From: Paraphysomonas bandaiensis
Lineage: Eukaryota; Chrysophyceae
Direction: 5' to 3'
Assembly: GCA_965644295.1 (NCBI GenBank)
Contig: CBFFRP010000168.1
Span: 1-64,000, forward strand
Length of the DNA: 64,000 nt
The notes under the pieces are model-generated. The model had not been told where the DNA came from and made no database searches. It worked only from the letters and a program-made list of their open reading frames with translations. Made by a program: the position numbers and the translations under genes. Positions within the stretch are counted from its first letter, which is position 1, and every line of letters begins with the position of its first letter. Positions 1 through 11,028 of this stretch are shown here, piece by piece.

Positions 1-3000
1 GAGAGTGAGCTATTCAATATTAGCGATTGTTTCTTTTCTGGTTCAGTTTGATTTATTTGTTGTTCAATAATTTCGATGAGATATATATGATTAATGTTTT
101 CGATTTGAGAGTCCATTACTATTGAGTTGTTCAATTGTTTGAAGTTCAGATTTGTTTTGAGAGTTGAAGTTTGTGTTTTGCAAAGTGAGGTGTCAAAATA
201 CTAAAGTTGTATTGAGTTAGACTGAGAGTTAAGAGCGAAAATTCTGTCAGTGAGTTCAATAGTATGTTGGCCAATGATGTAACGTCATACTGTTTAATTT
301 CATTTCAATGATGGTTGCAAGAGGAGTTTCTGAAGTTTCTTGAAAATGTTTCAAACGTGTTACAGATTAAATGGGAGTCATCTTGTCAAATTACGTGAAT
401 CTTCTCGTGACATTATCGTTCATAAGTTTTCCAAGTTGGATACATTGTTCGATGATATACATAGTTCATTCTGTGGACAGTGTTGTTGCACATGTGTCTT
501 GTATTGTGCTGCAATTGTATTGAGAGAGTTTGAATGTCTATTGCCAATTGAAATTTTGAATCAAGTGAGAGCAGATTCTTCTGTGAGGGAGTGTTTTCGA
601 TATTCATTGTTCTTCATCAGGAGTTATCTCCGATTACATTGCTTGTCAGTATGGTGGTGATATTGTGAGGTTCAGAATGTGATGCGAGTGAAAGTGATGT
701 TTTCTTCAAAAGACAAGAGAGATGTTGTTAGTTTTTTCAACGGTTCTTTGCATTTAAACTTGAAGTGTTGAGTACAAGAAGGTTACTGAGAATATTTTGT
801 TCGGTGGTATCTAAACTTCCAGAGTGCTATTGTGATGGTATTTGAAATGTACCTACAATTTTGAATTCCTTGATTCAAAATAAGTTGTTTGAGTTTGATG
901 ATATTATATTATATTCTTGGAATGTAAAATTCTTTCGAGGTTGTCACTTCTCAAACAGTTCAGGGTAATGAGTGAGATCCTGTGTCAGCGATGTGATAGA
1001 AAGTCTGTTGTTCGAACTCTAATGTCAGAGAACTATCAGATGCTATGTATTCCTGAGTTGAAAATTGATTCTATGAGTGTATCAAAACTGGTGGTTATAC
1101 ATTGTTCTGAGTAACTATGTGGGAATCAATGAATCAAAGTTCAACATGGAAGTTCTGCAGTTAACTTGATGTTTTATATAATTTCCAGGTTTCTTTTTCC
1201 ATGTAAGTGTTCTACAGATTCCCAGTCGACAAAAAAAGGCTATCTATGATGTGGGTATTGAGCCTGTGTGTCAATATCTCAACAAGAGAATGTACTTGAT
1301 TTCTTTCTATGGTTTCTAAAATTTTCAGATCTTGCTTTCAAATGGTCAACTATAGACAAGGAATGTTTTGGTATATTCTATTCTATCTTTAAGTTGTCGT
1401 ACTACTTGAGAGGAAAACACTTTACGATTATGACGGATCAAGCAAATCTAAAGTGGATGGAAATTTCAGTAGTTGACCGAATAGTTCGAATGAGAATGTT
1501 CATGCAAAACTTTGATATGGATTTGTTACATTTCAAAGGTAAACTAAATCGTTTCGCGGATTGGTTATCAAGAATGGGACAGGAGAGAGCAGCTTCTTGT
1601 GTCATGTTGTTAGATCTGTGTCTTCAAGATTCATGTTCAGATATTGAATTGTGTCTAGGAGTGGAGTATGAGAATTCTAGTCTGTTGTCGGAAGACCAAC
1701 TTTTTATGTATGATGAGAGTGGTATGTTGTCAGCGGAGGCAGATGATCTTGCTTGTGTTTCAGAATTCCCAGAGGAACTAGTCAAAGCCTTGGATGAGTT
1801 AGCTAGTCAGAATTTACAGCCAAAGTCTCTAAAAGAAGCTTTTGATCTAGTACACAATGGTAGAATGGGTCATCACGGAGCTAAGAGAACATGGTTGAAA
1901 CTTAGTAAGGTATTTCCGGGTCATACCTTGACAACAGAAATTATCCAAGATTTTATTGATCGATGTCCTATTTGTCAAAAGTTAGGTTATGATATGAGTA
2001 CATCGTTGCAAGCACCGATAAGAGCATTAAATCTTGATAATTGCAGACATTTTGTGGGTTTCGATACATTGACTGTTACTCCGGTAGATGCTAATGGTTA
2101 TTGTTGTATTCATGTGGTGAAACAATTACCATCTCGCCTAGTAGGAATATATCCAGCTCGTAATTACTCAGCAGAGGGAGTGGCACGTGCTTTGTTCAGT
2201 TACTTTGTCACATATGGAATTTCTGAAGTGATGGTATCGGATCCAGGTTCGAATATCACAGCTAGGGTTGTTCAGTTACTCCTGAAATGGTTTGGAGTCC
2301 GCTTTAGAATGTCGTTAGTGAATAGACATGAGTCCAACATGGTGGAACGAAGTAATCGGGAATTATTGCGTTTTCTTAGTGCATTGGTTCATGACGAAAG
2401 ATTAGAAAATTGGAGTGACCCAGAATGCTATTTGTTGATACAATTCATTCTCAACGATGAAATTTCAAGTGAGACGGGTCTTTCACCTTTTGAGTTTACG
2501 TTTGGAACAATGGATTCAAAGTATTTTCATATCCCTGACAGTTCTTCAGATGAATTTGCTTCTTCGACTTATATTTCCAATTTCAATGATAACCTTAAAG
2601 CTATCAGGAAAATTGCGTGTGAAGTTCAGAAGAAAATTCAGAATAAACGTATGTCCAAAACCCCAGCAGAGAAAATGACTCAATATCAACCAGGCCAGCT
2701 TGTTTTGTTTAAACTGGATGTAACGAAACATAAGCCGTCCAAATTATATCCTCGATTCAAAGGACCGTATGAAGTAGTATCCACGTACAAGGCCGATGTT
2801 ATTTGTACTCATTTTGTAATGCGGTTTGATGTAACGTTACATATGTCCTGGTTGAAGCCATTCTTTGGTAGCAAGGAGGAGGCTTTTCGCATAGCAATGA
2901 TTGACTATAGGCAATTTTCTCTTGACAAAGTGGTGGCTTATAGAGGGGACCCCGAAAAAAGAACTACTATGGATTTCAGAGTTCTCTTCTCCGATCAATC

Positions 3001-3445
3001 GTTGTTGTGGATGCCATACTCTACTGATCTTGCGACAAGTGAAGCTTTTCATGAATATATTTTCAGTGTCCCTGAATTGTTTCCCTTACGTTTTTCTGCA
3101 AAGGAAGCAGTGCAACAGAAGACTAAACTCAAGAAGTGTGTTATATCCACTGTCATACCTGGAGACGCTGTCTTTGTTAATCTTCGAGCGTGGGGTGCAG
3201 ACTTCTATGACGCTTTAGAATTACCTAATGCATATGATACTCTTTATGTAGTTCAATGTGTCTATAAGCGTTGGGCGGGCCGCAAAAGGATCACTATTGA
3301 TGTGTATTGTTCTCTCTTTAACTCTACTTTTGAATGGTCAGCCTATGATGTCCAGAACTATGGAACTACACGAGATTTTAACCCTGACACCATGGTTCTG
3401 GTAGACTCCGCCTTCTGTGCCAGATTTCCCAATATCCTCTCTTAA
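1..3445 (+). mobile_element. Decayed Ty3/gypsy-type LTR retroelement, 3' part of pol
   Basis: The 1268-3445 frame encodes RNase H followed by integrase (next entry). Upstream, 1-1267 has no long frame, but around 885-950 one frame reads FEFDDIILYS, which looks like the reverse transcriptase YxDD box, and frames break repeatedly on either side. The RNase H frame opens at a GTG without a nearby ATG, and the residues expected just before it sit in another frame at about 1262-1320, so the polyprotein is frameshifted there. I saw no LTRs, primer-binding site or intact gag in the window; the 5' end lies outside or is lost. The block is T/G-rich on this strand, unlike the neighbouring genes. Confidence 0.8.
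1268..3445 (+). CDS. Retroelement RNase H-integrase polyprotein fragment (725 codons open)
   Basis: RNase H is shown by TIDKECFGIFYSI and ILTDQ-like TIMTDQANLKWM, closing with NRFADWLSR (about residues 28-105). The integrase follows: an H-H-C-C zinc-binding module (GRMGHHGAKRTW ... CPICQK, about residues 198-240), then the DDE core with D in VGFDTLTV, D in MVSDPGSN and E in NMVERSNREL. A GPY/F-like module (YPRFKGPYEVV) comes next. About 200 further residues follow the GPY/F motif, unusual for this family and without a domain I recognise. The frame starts at GTG because an upstream frameshift separates it from the RT, so the listed start is nominal. The order RT-RNase H-integrase is that of Ty3/gypsy (Metaviridae-like) elements. 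Confidence 0.8.
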   Translation: MSISQQENVLDFFLWFLKFSDLAFKWSTIDKECFGIFYSIFKLSYYLRGKHFTIMTDQANLKWMEISVVDRIVRMRMFMQNFDMDLLHFKGKLNRFADWLSRMGQERAASCVMLLDLCLQDSCSDIELCLGVEYENSSLLSEDQLFMYDESGMLSAEADDLACVSEFPEELVKALDELASQNLQPKSLKEAFDLVHNGRMGHHGAKRTWLKLSKVFPGHTLTTEIIQDFIDRCPICQKLGYDMSTSLQAPIRALNLDNCRHFVGFDTLTVTPVDANGYCCIHVVKQLPSRLVGIYPARNYSAEGVARALFSYFVTYGISEVMVSDPGSNITARVVQLLLKWFGVRFRMSLVNRHESNMVERSNRELLRFLSALVHDERLENWSDPECYLLIQFILNDEISSETGLSPFEFTFGTMDSKYFHIPDSSSDEFASSTYISNFNDNLKAIRKIACEVQKKIQNKRMSKTPAEKMTQYQPGQLVLFKLDVTKHKPSKLYPRFKGPYEVVSTYKADVICTHFVMRFDVTLHMSWLKPFFGSKEEAFRIAMIDYRQFSLDKVVAYRGDPEKRTTMDFRVLFSDQSLLWMPYSTDLATSEAFHEYIFSVPELFPLRFSAKEAVQQKTKLKKCVISTVIPGDAVFVNLRAWGADFYDALELPNAYDTLYVVQCVYKRWAGRKRITIDVYCSLFNSTFEWSAYDVQNYGTTRDFNPDTMVLVDSAFCARFPNILS

Positions 3446-4111
3446 TTTTGAATTTTCCTAATTTCCGGAATCTCTTATCCGTTGGAAGGAAAAAGAGGGT
3501 AGTGTCACGCAGCAGTATACACTGCGTGTATTTGTATATAGAATACTGTGCTGTATATAGTGTGTATATATCGTATATATCTGGAGCAGTATATGGTATA
3601 TATATGATATGCATAAGCATATAGAGGTTGTCATATACAGGGTATATTCACTGTATTTGGGACTTACCTTTTTCAGTTTACGACATTCGAGGTTTTTAGT
3701 TTAGTAGCTGAGATACGTTTTTCAGTTTCTGATGGCGATTCACATTCGATTTGGACTGAAGTCCAGAACTTCGAAGTTTTAGTACAAAATACGTGATTTC
3801 GTAGATAGTCGAAGTTTTCGTATGTGAATATTGGTTTTAGTACGTGAATATTGTTTTTCGAGTGTGAAGTGTTGATCGTAGTGTAGTGTTGATCTACGTT
3901 GAACGAGATGGGTGTTTGCTCATTCTTGTCACTGACTTTATAATTTACTTTTCTTAAAGAGCACCTACGGTTTGTTAGTGTTTCTGGCAGTGCGCCCGTC
4001 GTTGCGCCCTGGACAGTATCGCAGCCCGCTGGCGGATACTATTTTGGTGGGTTGTAGAGTCTAGACAAGAGATCATCTTTTCTTGGTCCATTCAGAGTTG
4101 AGTCACGGTTT
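3446..4111. other. Tail of retroelement and spacer, no gene seen
   Basis: AT-rich sequence with runs of TATATA and repeated GTATAT near 3530-3650, then T/G-rich sequence resembling the retroelement interior. It may hold the 3' untranslated region or a degraded LTR, but I found no matching copy at the 5' side. Around 4045-4057 a pyrimidine-rich stretch ending in TTGTAG could be a splice acceptor for the next gene. Confidence 0.4.
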
Positions 4112-5622
4112 GTGAGTCATCTGCGGGCACAGAAAAGTTACACCCTTATATGGTGCTACCTCAGAGACCAGTACTGCTTAAGTCCTTCAGAGTTTGCTTC
4201 GATGATAAAGAAGGCAGTGTCTTCAAAGGTTAAGGTGTGGGTGACTGATATATTTGCGCTTCCGGACTATTGCACAATTCTCAAGAATTGTGTGGATCCT
4301 CACTTTGCGCATGCTTTTAAAGAAGAATGGACCCAGCTACAATTCGTTTTCGAAAGAGTCACTGTTTCGGAGGATCACCCTTTAGGCGTCAAAACTACAT
4401 ACAAAGCATACGCTGGTGACAATTACATAGAAATTGTTGAAGATGAAGGCGGAGAGAGTATATGTGGTCTAATCCCGCAGATCTGTGAAAATGATTCACA
4501 CCCTCAGCCTGGCGAACCTCCATTTAATCCCCTTCTCAAGTTACCTCATGGTGATTTCGCTCCTGCGCCTTTTGTTTCTGGTTCAAGAAATTTATTAGAG
4601 ACACTTTCATTGCTCATGCAGACAACGTACGAAGTCGACAATCCTGAAGTAGCAGCCGAGTGGAGGTATTGGTGCGACGTAATAGCCCCTAAGAGTGACA
4701 ATGCTCAAGATTTTATAACTACAAGTGGTGGGATAGTTCCAGACCCGGGCATGAATATGAGCAGTCAGTATGTATTGGAGGGCGGTGGTGTATATGTTCC
4801 ATTCAGAACTAGACTTTTTGGTGGAACAGGTGTATCAGAAATGCATGTTGAAGCACGTGAACGGGGAACAAGAAGTCTTTGTGGCCGTCCAGGTATAAGG
4901 ACGGTTAGAGCACAACCCACTGTTCAATACAGCGGGCACAACTCAGCTGCAATTAAGCGCATCCCTCCACGATTAGTTATTCAAGAGTCAGATGGATCTT
5001 TACCTGACGAACCGAGAGGTGTGCTCAATGCACCGTACATTGGACGAGAAGCACGACGTGAGGTCAACAGGAAGAATGCTGCTGCTAGGAAGAGGGAGGA
5101 GCAGGAGCGTATCAATGCAACCCGTTTAACAGAAAGTGATTCTGAGGCTGAAGAACAAGTATCAGACCCAGAATCAGATTGTCATCGTTCGTCACCAACA
5201 TTCGCAGTTGGTGAACTAGTTTCTAACATACACAATTTAAGAGGTATTATTTCTGAGGTAAGCAGCGACATGTATGTGTAACACATATATTTAATCAATA
5301 AATGTAAGAGATATATATACTCAGGTACATAGCGACAATACTTACGATATCAAATATAATGATGGACAGTATGACAACAACCTAGCGGCAAGTTACTTGA
5401 GGCACATAAAAGGTTAGTATATATAATAATATGATTATTATGTAAACGTTATAATATATTATATATTATACAGTAACTTCGTCAAAGAAAAGGACTAAAA
5501 AACAGCAATGGGAAATAGTGACAGAGCCTACAACCGAATGGGTGGATCAAGGCGCTCTCTCATCTGAGAATGTTGTGACCGGAAAACGTCGACGTAGTAG
5601 TGGGGTATCGTACAAAGAATAG
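4112..5622 (+). CDS. Unknown protein with C-terminal Tudor/Agenet-like repeat, three exons
   Basis: Coding is 4112-5255, about 5324-5413 and 5475-5622. The first intron is GAG|GTAAGC to CTCAG|GTACAT; the second is AAAAG|GTTAGT to TACAG|TAACTT. Splicing joins FAVGELVSN..RGIISE to VHSDNTYDIKYNDGQ, a Tudor/Agenet-like beta-barrel repeat of the 'GxIxxVxxDxTYDIxYxDG' type, followed by a basic tail (KKRTKKQQ, GKRRRSS) that may be a nuclear signal. The N-terminal 300 residues are unrecognised; a charged stretch (about residues 305-330) contains RREVNRKNAAARKREEQER. The true start is unclear: the frame is open from 4058 but its first ATG is near 4201, so an upstream exon may be missing. A role in chromatin or histone-tail reading is only inferred from the repeat. 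It lies just after a retroelement and could belong to it. Confidence 0.55.
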
Positions 5623-5764
5623 CTTTATATTATGCTTGACGGAATAGCTTGAACTGTATAATATATGTGTGTAGTCGGTGACTTTTATTGCTGTAAAACT
5701 GAAGTAATATGGAAGAAATTAGTAAAAAATATTATAAATAATACTTTTCACACTGTTATTAACT

Positions 5765-5865
5765 TCATAGTTACTTATTGTGCATAGTTATACCCTTTTC
5801 CGACCATCACCAAAAATTTCACCAGGTTTTACATCAAAACCCAGGTTTTGGTATTACCTCGACTT
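5765..5865 (-). repeat. Partial copy of the TA-type MITE (end fragment)
   Basis: These ~100 bases are the near-exact reverse complement of 51738-51836, the left end of the nested element at 51.7 kb. The copy ends in the same terminal sequence (TATTACCTCGACT). The other terminus is not found nearby, so this is a truncated or solo end. Confidence 0.75.
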
Positions 5866-7231
5866 GAAGGAAGGAGGAATAGTGGGTGGACCAGTACGCC
5901 CAGTAAGGGAGAGGCGATAGTTTGTCTGGGGGTTTTCTAGGAGGAGGTAGAGTGTACTGTGTGTGTGTATGACACTGCAGTGGTGTTATGAGTGTGTTGG
6001 ACAGAGAGAGAGAGCTGGTGATGTGTCCAACAGTACAGGTAGACAGGTACATGGACATGGTGATGTGTCCAACAGTACAGGTAGACAGGTACATGGACAT
6101 GGTGATGTGTCCAACAGCAGTAGAGGTATACACGGAATGGTATACATCCTGTAGGACACAGTAGTACAGTAGTCGAGTATACCGTATGCGGAATACAGTG
6201 TCTATCCAATGAGATGGATGGGCTGTGGGGGTGATAGGTGAACAGGGTGAGGGGGTAGCCTGCTGGGTGGATGGACCACAGACAAACCATGTTGGGTTGG
6301 GTTGAGTGGGCGGCAGAAGGCAGCCCTGTTGCACAGTTGAGAGGGATCGAGAGTATTCAGTGATTGCATAGGGGGTCCATGGGGGTCGTTTTCGTGAGCC
6401 TGCTCGCACGAGCCATGTTCTGAGAGGTTGTAGCCGTAGAAAGCGATGGGTGAGACGAAGTTGTCTGCTGAGGGGATAGCACGTAGGTGCGGTCAGCGCT
6501 GCATTGGTGCAGGCACGTGGTTTAACTGAAGTAGTTGAGTAGGGTGAAGGTTGCAAGGCCAGGCAGGGGGGCTTGGAGCGTGTACAACATGGTGTGACAG
6601 GTAATTTGTCAGAAGCGTGGTGGTCAACAAAATGCAGCAGTAAGGGAGTGTAAAAGGCCCTGGGCACACTGATGTGACTCAGCCACAGTCTCAATAGAGA
6701 CATTGGGCTTGGAGCTGGTTAATAGAGTGAAACTTTATGTTGGACTGTATTTGCCATCGTAGGGCAGAGAATTCTTATTTCTTATCATTGTGCTCAACGT
6801 AATGTACACTTGGCCGCATGCTAATGCGATGAATGATGAATAGCACAGCTATTACTGCAAATAGCACAGCTAAATAATATAAAATATACCAAAGCCAATG
6901 TGGGATAAATTGTAACATCTCATATTTGTCTCTATTAGAAAATGACATTACTGAACAAGATTTTCCAATTTATGCTAAGATTATAAAGTTAGAAACATAT
7001 AGTAACATATAATAAACTTTTAACCCATATCACTTGTCATTTACTGCCACTCACCAAATTCATGTTATCTCAACTACCAATCATTTCCATACAATCTTAG
7101 ATCTATTCCGGTTTCGCTACTATGATTACTATCATGACATTAGTTCTCATAATACAGTTAACTACTTCTGTATTCTTCCATTAATAGTCATAACACCAGG
7201 ATATATATTACATCAATGAAAGCGCTTATAA
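5866..7231. other. Intergenic region, minisatellite only
   Basis: A long minus-strand open frame (5834-6703) spans a GC-richer patch, but its composition (Thr/Ser/Pro/His-rich) and its overlap with the minisatellite and the MITE end argue against a gene. Nothing else recognisable is seen up to the 3' end of the vWA gene. Confidence 0.5.
6019..6118. repeat. Minisatellite, 42-bp unit, about 2.4 copies
   Basis: The unit beginning TGATGTGTCCAACAGTACAG occurs at 6019, 6061 and 6103, exactly 42 bp apart; the first two units are essentially identical and the third is partial. Confidence 0.85.
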
Positions 7232-8645
7232 TCAACTATCTTTAGGTAACGGCAGCGATTTTAGCCAACTAAACTTAATACGCTTATTGCTTTTCGCATC
7301 ATTCAAGTATCGCAGCTGCTGTTGTTTTCGCGACTCAATCGCCTTTGAATCAGAGTGTCCGCCCCTCTCTATTGTTTTCAAAAACTTCTTGACATCTGGG
7401 GACCTTTCGTCGTAGCTGTGTAACCCCACCACCATCGACCCGCCACCAGTCGCGGCTGCTAAACTCTCATATCTCGTCACGTCAGCAGCAGAGAGGGATC
7501 TATGTCCTCCTCTTTCACCCAATATAACAATATGAAACTCAATATCGTAACCTGCACTGGAGAGATACTACAAACATATCCAAGTATCAGATGATGTAGA
7601 ATGAACAAACAACTACAACGCATTCACAAGTGTAAACATATACCTCCATCATGGGATCCATCCCCCTCATTCCCTGATACTTCCCTGGAGACTCGGTATC
7701 ATATCCATCTGTGATTACTATCAGGCGGAGTTTTCCAGCACCAGGTGCATATCTGAAGCGGAACCGCGATTTAGATAAGAGTGAATAGATATGGTACTAT
7801 AATATCATCCGACATACGTCAATTTAATATACTCGATGTACATACTTGTTAACAATGTCGTCTTCAATCATCTTCCACATATATGTGGTACCACTAGTGG
7901 CATTCCAATCGACTATCATTAGTCCAGGCGACCACTCTTCTCCTCTCATAGATATAACCGTTTTACCAGTTCCAAATTTAATTATGCGCGTGCGCTTTTG
8001 AAGCATATGCCGCATTGACTCCAGCGCACGCTTGCCGTCCGTCAGACGATTGGTCATGGACCCACTATCATCTAAATACACCACTGTTTCCACTACCCCA
8101 GCAGACAAAGGGACACGATCGGCTAAGTGATCAATGAATGATGGTGCATGATCGAGAGCAGTAGACACAACATGGACTGCAGGATGGGCTTTCGGTAGAC
8201 TTTTCGCCACATGAGATACAATTTTAGCAGCACTCCATGCAAATTTAAAGATTGATGAAGCAGCAGAACTTCCATTACTTTTACTTTGATCGTTTAAAGT
8301 TTCTTGAGGTAAGTTATGCTCCGGTTGATTGGAGGAAACTGTGACGGCGGCATTCAACTGACTGTTCCAATCACTCTCACTGAGTAATAAGCCATATTTC
8401 ACTGCCGCCTGTTGTTCACTAGATAGTTTATCATATGGAAGTAGTTTAGGGGGGGATGTTTTGCTGTTCCATGAGCTCTCATTCCATCCTAGTAGCTGCA
8501 GGGCTTGTCTGTGTGTGTTCGATAGGAGGGTCCATGAGATATGAGAGCGGTTGAGAAGGATGTGTTTGTTTGATGGGTTGAGTGTTAAATGGCTTGTGGT
8601 TATGTGATGTATGATTTTCTTTGTGAATAGACGGTATCGGAGCAT
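7232..8645 (-). CDS. von Willebrand factor A domain protein (414 aa, three exons)
   Basis: Exons on the minus strand are 8645-7846, 7752-7644 and 7567-7232; phases agree and the total is 415 codons. The vWA domain starts near residue 185 with VVYLDDSGSM, a complete MIDAS DxSxS, followed across the first intron by LIVITDGYDTE and by FHIVILGERGGH after the second. Before it, residues 50-95 carry LLGWNESSWN and YDKLSSEQQAAVKYG, a short Trp/LS-EQ motif that occurs in many protist proteins. A hydrophobic/helical stretch (about 130-180) lies between. The ATG at 8645 is chosen because upstream in-frame codons run into the microsatellite at 8711-8829. Metal-dependent protein binding is typical of the family; the partner is unknown. 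Confidence 0.85.
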
Positions 8646-8710
8646 TGCCCTGATAATATAAATAGAGCTACAAGCCCAAGTATCATACATGCATACCTGA
8701 ACCCTAAAGA

Positions 8711-8829
8711 TACATACATACATACATACATACATACATACATACATACATACATACATACATACATACATACATACATACATACATACATACATACATA
8801 CATACATACATACATACATACATACATAC
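8711..8829. repeat. (CATA)n microsatellite, ~119 bp
   Basis: Uninterrupted tetranucleotide tract, ending 66 bp upstream of the vWA start codon; it reads TATG on that gene's coding strand. Directly beyond it is the hairpin at 8843-8886. Confidence 0.98.
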
Positions 8830-8842
8830 CCGTGAGAAAAAT

Positions 8843-8886
8843 AAACCAGTCGATGAACTGGCAGGTGCCAGTTCATCGACTGGTTT
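8843..8886. repeat. Perfect hairpin next to a (CATA)n tract, copy 1
   Basis: Two 21-nt arms (AAACCAGTCGATGAACTGGC plus A, and its exact reverse complement) with a 2-nt loop. The tract side is flanked by CCGTGAGAAAAAT, shared in the same relative position with copy 2 at 10682-10722. Confidence 0.95.
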
Positions 8887-8996
8887 GATGATGTTGAAAG
8901 GAAACGATATACGGGAAATACAGTCAAGTATACAGCAAGTCCACTCGGATACCCAGCGTATGATATCAGCAGACAGCATCTCATAACTATGATCAT

Positions 8997-9745
8997 AAGA
9001 GCTCCTGATTATTAGCCCACAAGATGCTATTCCAGCCTACCAGCCTTCCACTTCCCCATACAGTGGACACGATAACAAGGTAAATAGTGACTAAATTACT
9101 TATAACTGATATACTGATGTTTTTAATTAATGCAGTACTATTGTACAGATGATACTCTATATTCGTTACATATATGATGACAGCGGATACTCCTTATAGG
9201 CTGTACGATAACAACTGATTACATTAGTTATAACTGATGTACTAGTGATGTTAGTTTATATCACTAGTAGCAACTAATATTCATGTTACTTGTAGTAACC
9301 AGCTATCGGGTTACTTTATACTATGAGCTCTCTATTGTATATGCTTTCGCTTGTACATATTCCATGTTTGAATATGTACAATTATTATGAATATCGACTC
9401 TATATGAATGAAGATCTACTCAATAATATGACTATTATGTGATAGGCTTTCTACACTCTATTCATTACATATATCATCTGCAGACAGTATATCATCATCA
9501 TCTGCAGACAGTGGACACAATATTAAGGTAAATAGCTACTAAAATACTTAGAGCTGATGTACTGATGATGTTAATAAATAGCGATTTATATATCACTAGT
9601 TGCTAATAAGATTCATGCAACCAGTACCAAATAAGATTCATGTTACTTGTTAAGGTTGTTTTTCTACTCAGTTAAGTAGTAGTCTGTAGTTTACTATGGC
9701 ACCAACTACTTGTTATAATACGCAAGCAAATTGCTTTTGTGGCAC
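8997..9745. other. Intergenic, one diverged direct duplication
   Basis: About 100 bases around 9058-9130 (ACAGTGGACACGATAACAAG ...) recur with differences around 9498-9600 (ACAGTGGACACAATATTAAG ...). Both copies carry the same GGTAAATAG..ACTAAA..ACTTA..CTGAT string. No coding region is visible. Confidence 0.5.
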
Positions 9746-10324
9746 CTAGTTACAGAGAAATCCATTCTTCTTGCACACACATTTATTACTGTTGCACTTA
9801 CCCTTGCAACTACAATTACTAAACCCCTGTCCAAAGGATGGAGAAAACATAGTTGCAGTTTCTCTCTCTGATATAGTCTTCGAATTTCTCCAGTTCTCAT
9901 AGTTTCCAAGATGACGTTGGTATGAAGCAGGGGTCTTATTCGGCTCGTGAATCAGATCTGATCGGTTATAACACGAGTTTAAAACTCCCCTGGGAGCGTA
10001 CAGACGAAGTAATTCATTGGGGGTAACCTCAACAACAACAGCTGGAAACCTGATTTCATCAACTTGTCCTCGGTCCACCTGATGTGGTTTGACTAAAACA
10101 ACACTACCCACCTGTAGGAGTTCCGCCTCATCGGTTGGAGTGCCAGACGTGGAAAATCTTTTCATCCTTTCGCCTTGTTCAGCTAGTGCGGCACTCACTG
10201 CTTTACTTTTCGCCCCTCTTGATGGAGTATCACCGTGCTCATTTACCAATACTGCAACAGACTCATTCGCTGAAGCCACAACTGTACATTCCTCTGGTTC
10301 ATGGCCCTCGATAACATTATTCAT
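9746..10324 (-). pseudogene. C-terminal remnant of a Ginger/KRBA2-like integrase transposon protein (192 aa)
   Basis: The frame contains a post-integrase module: LAEQGERMKRFS, then VGSVVLVKPHQVDRGQVDE, FPAVVVEVTPNELLRLYAP, and a terminal Cys cluster CSCKGKCNSNKCVCKKNG. This order (integrase, then 'VDRGxxD' beta module, then CxC tail) is what I know from KRBA2-like and Ginger-type integrase transposons. The integrase core itself is absent: sequence 5' of the ATG is open only in another frame (10330-10490), so the protein is truncated and frameshifted. The Cys tail presumably binds zinc. It lies between two hairpin-microsatellite loci. It could be a domesticated short protein, but decay is more likely. 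Confidence 0.6.
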
Positions 10325-10681
10325 AGTTGAATAATTGAATTTGCGAAAGCATTTTGTGCATTCAGATAGAACAGTCGTTTGTGTTCTTCAATTTTAATGG
10401 AATCAGTGATAGATCTAGTGTTGTCGTCTACTGACGATGCAACTTCTGGTCGTACAGTGCTCCCTGATGAGACAGTTTTAACCACCGATATCATTCCTTC
10501 TTGTTTGATACAATGATATATGTAGCACTTATATTACTATCATGCTGTTGCATTGAGCGATAATCATCAACTACGATATCTTACGATGGTATGTGGGTGG
10601 AATGAAAAAAAACACGGCTGGATAAGCCACTTCACTGACGGGTTCACTTTCTTGGTGGGTTTTTGAGTGATAGTCAAAAAC

Positions 10682-10722
10682 TGCCAGTCGATGAACTGGC
10701 ACTGCCAGTTCATCGACTGGCA
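10682..10722. repeat. Perfect hairpin next to a (CATA)n tract, copy 2
   Basis: Two exact 20-nt arms (TGCCAGTCGATGAACTGGCA and its complement) around a single base. Compared with copy 1 the element is inverted. The tract-side flank on the minus strand is again CCGTGAGAAAAAT. A smaller hairpin (GTTTTTGA..TCAAAAAC) abuts it at about 10659-10681. Confidence 0.95.
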
Positions 10723-10744
10723 CATTTTTCTCACGGGTCGTAAC

Positions 10745-10931
10745 ACATACATACATACATACATACATACATACATACATACATACATACATACATACAT
10801 ACATACATACATACATACATACATACATACATACATACATACATACATACATACATACATACATACATACATACATACATACATACATACATACATACAT
10901 ACATACATACATACATACATACATACATACA
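10745..10931. repeat. (CATA)n microsatellite, ~187 bp
   Basis: Uninterrupted tract ending 98 bp before the start codon of the MFS gene at 11029. Confidence 0.98.
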
Positions 10932-11028
10932 TGCATCTATCATCTCACTTCATATTCCTGGATCCTCACATCTCTCCTCTATTCACTATGCATTCCCTCA
11001 CCCCTCCTAGCATCTCCCATTAATCCAC

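Noticed and set aside
5834-6703. 289-codon minus-strand frame
   Set aside because: Overlaps a MITE end and a 42-bp minisatellite, with low-complexity Thr/Ser/Pro composition and no recognisable motif.
8711-8886. CRISPR-like array (repeat plus palindrome)
   Set aside because: Tetranucleotide tract without spacers, in a eukaryotic gene-rich setting.
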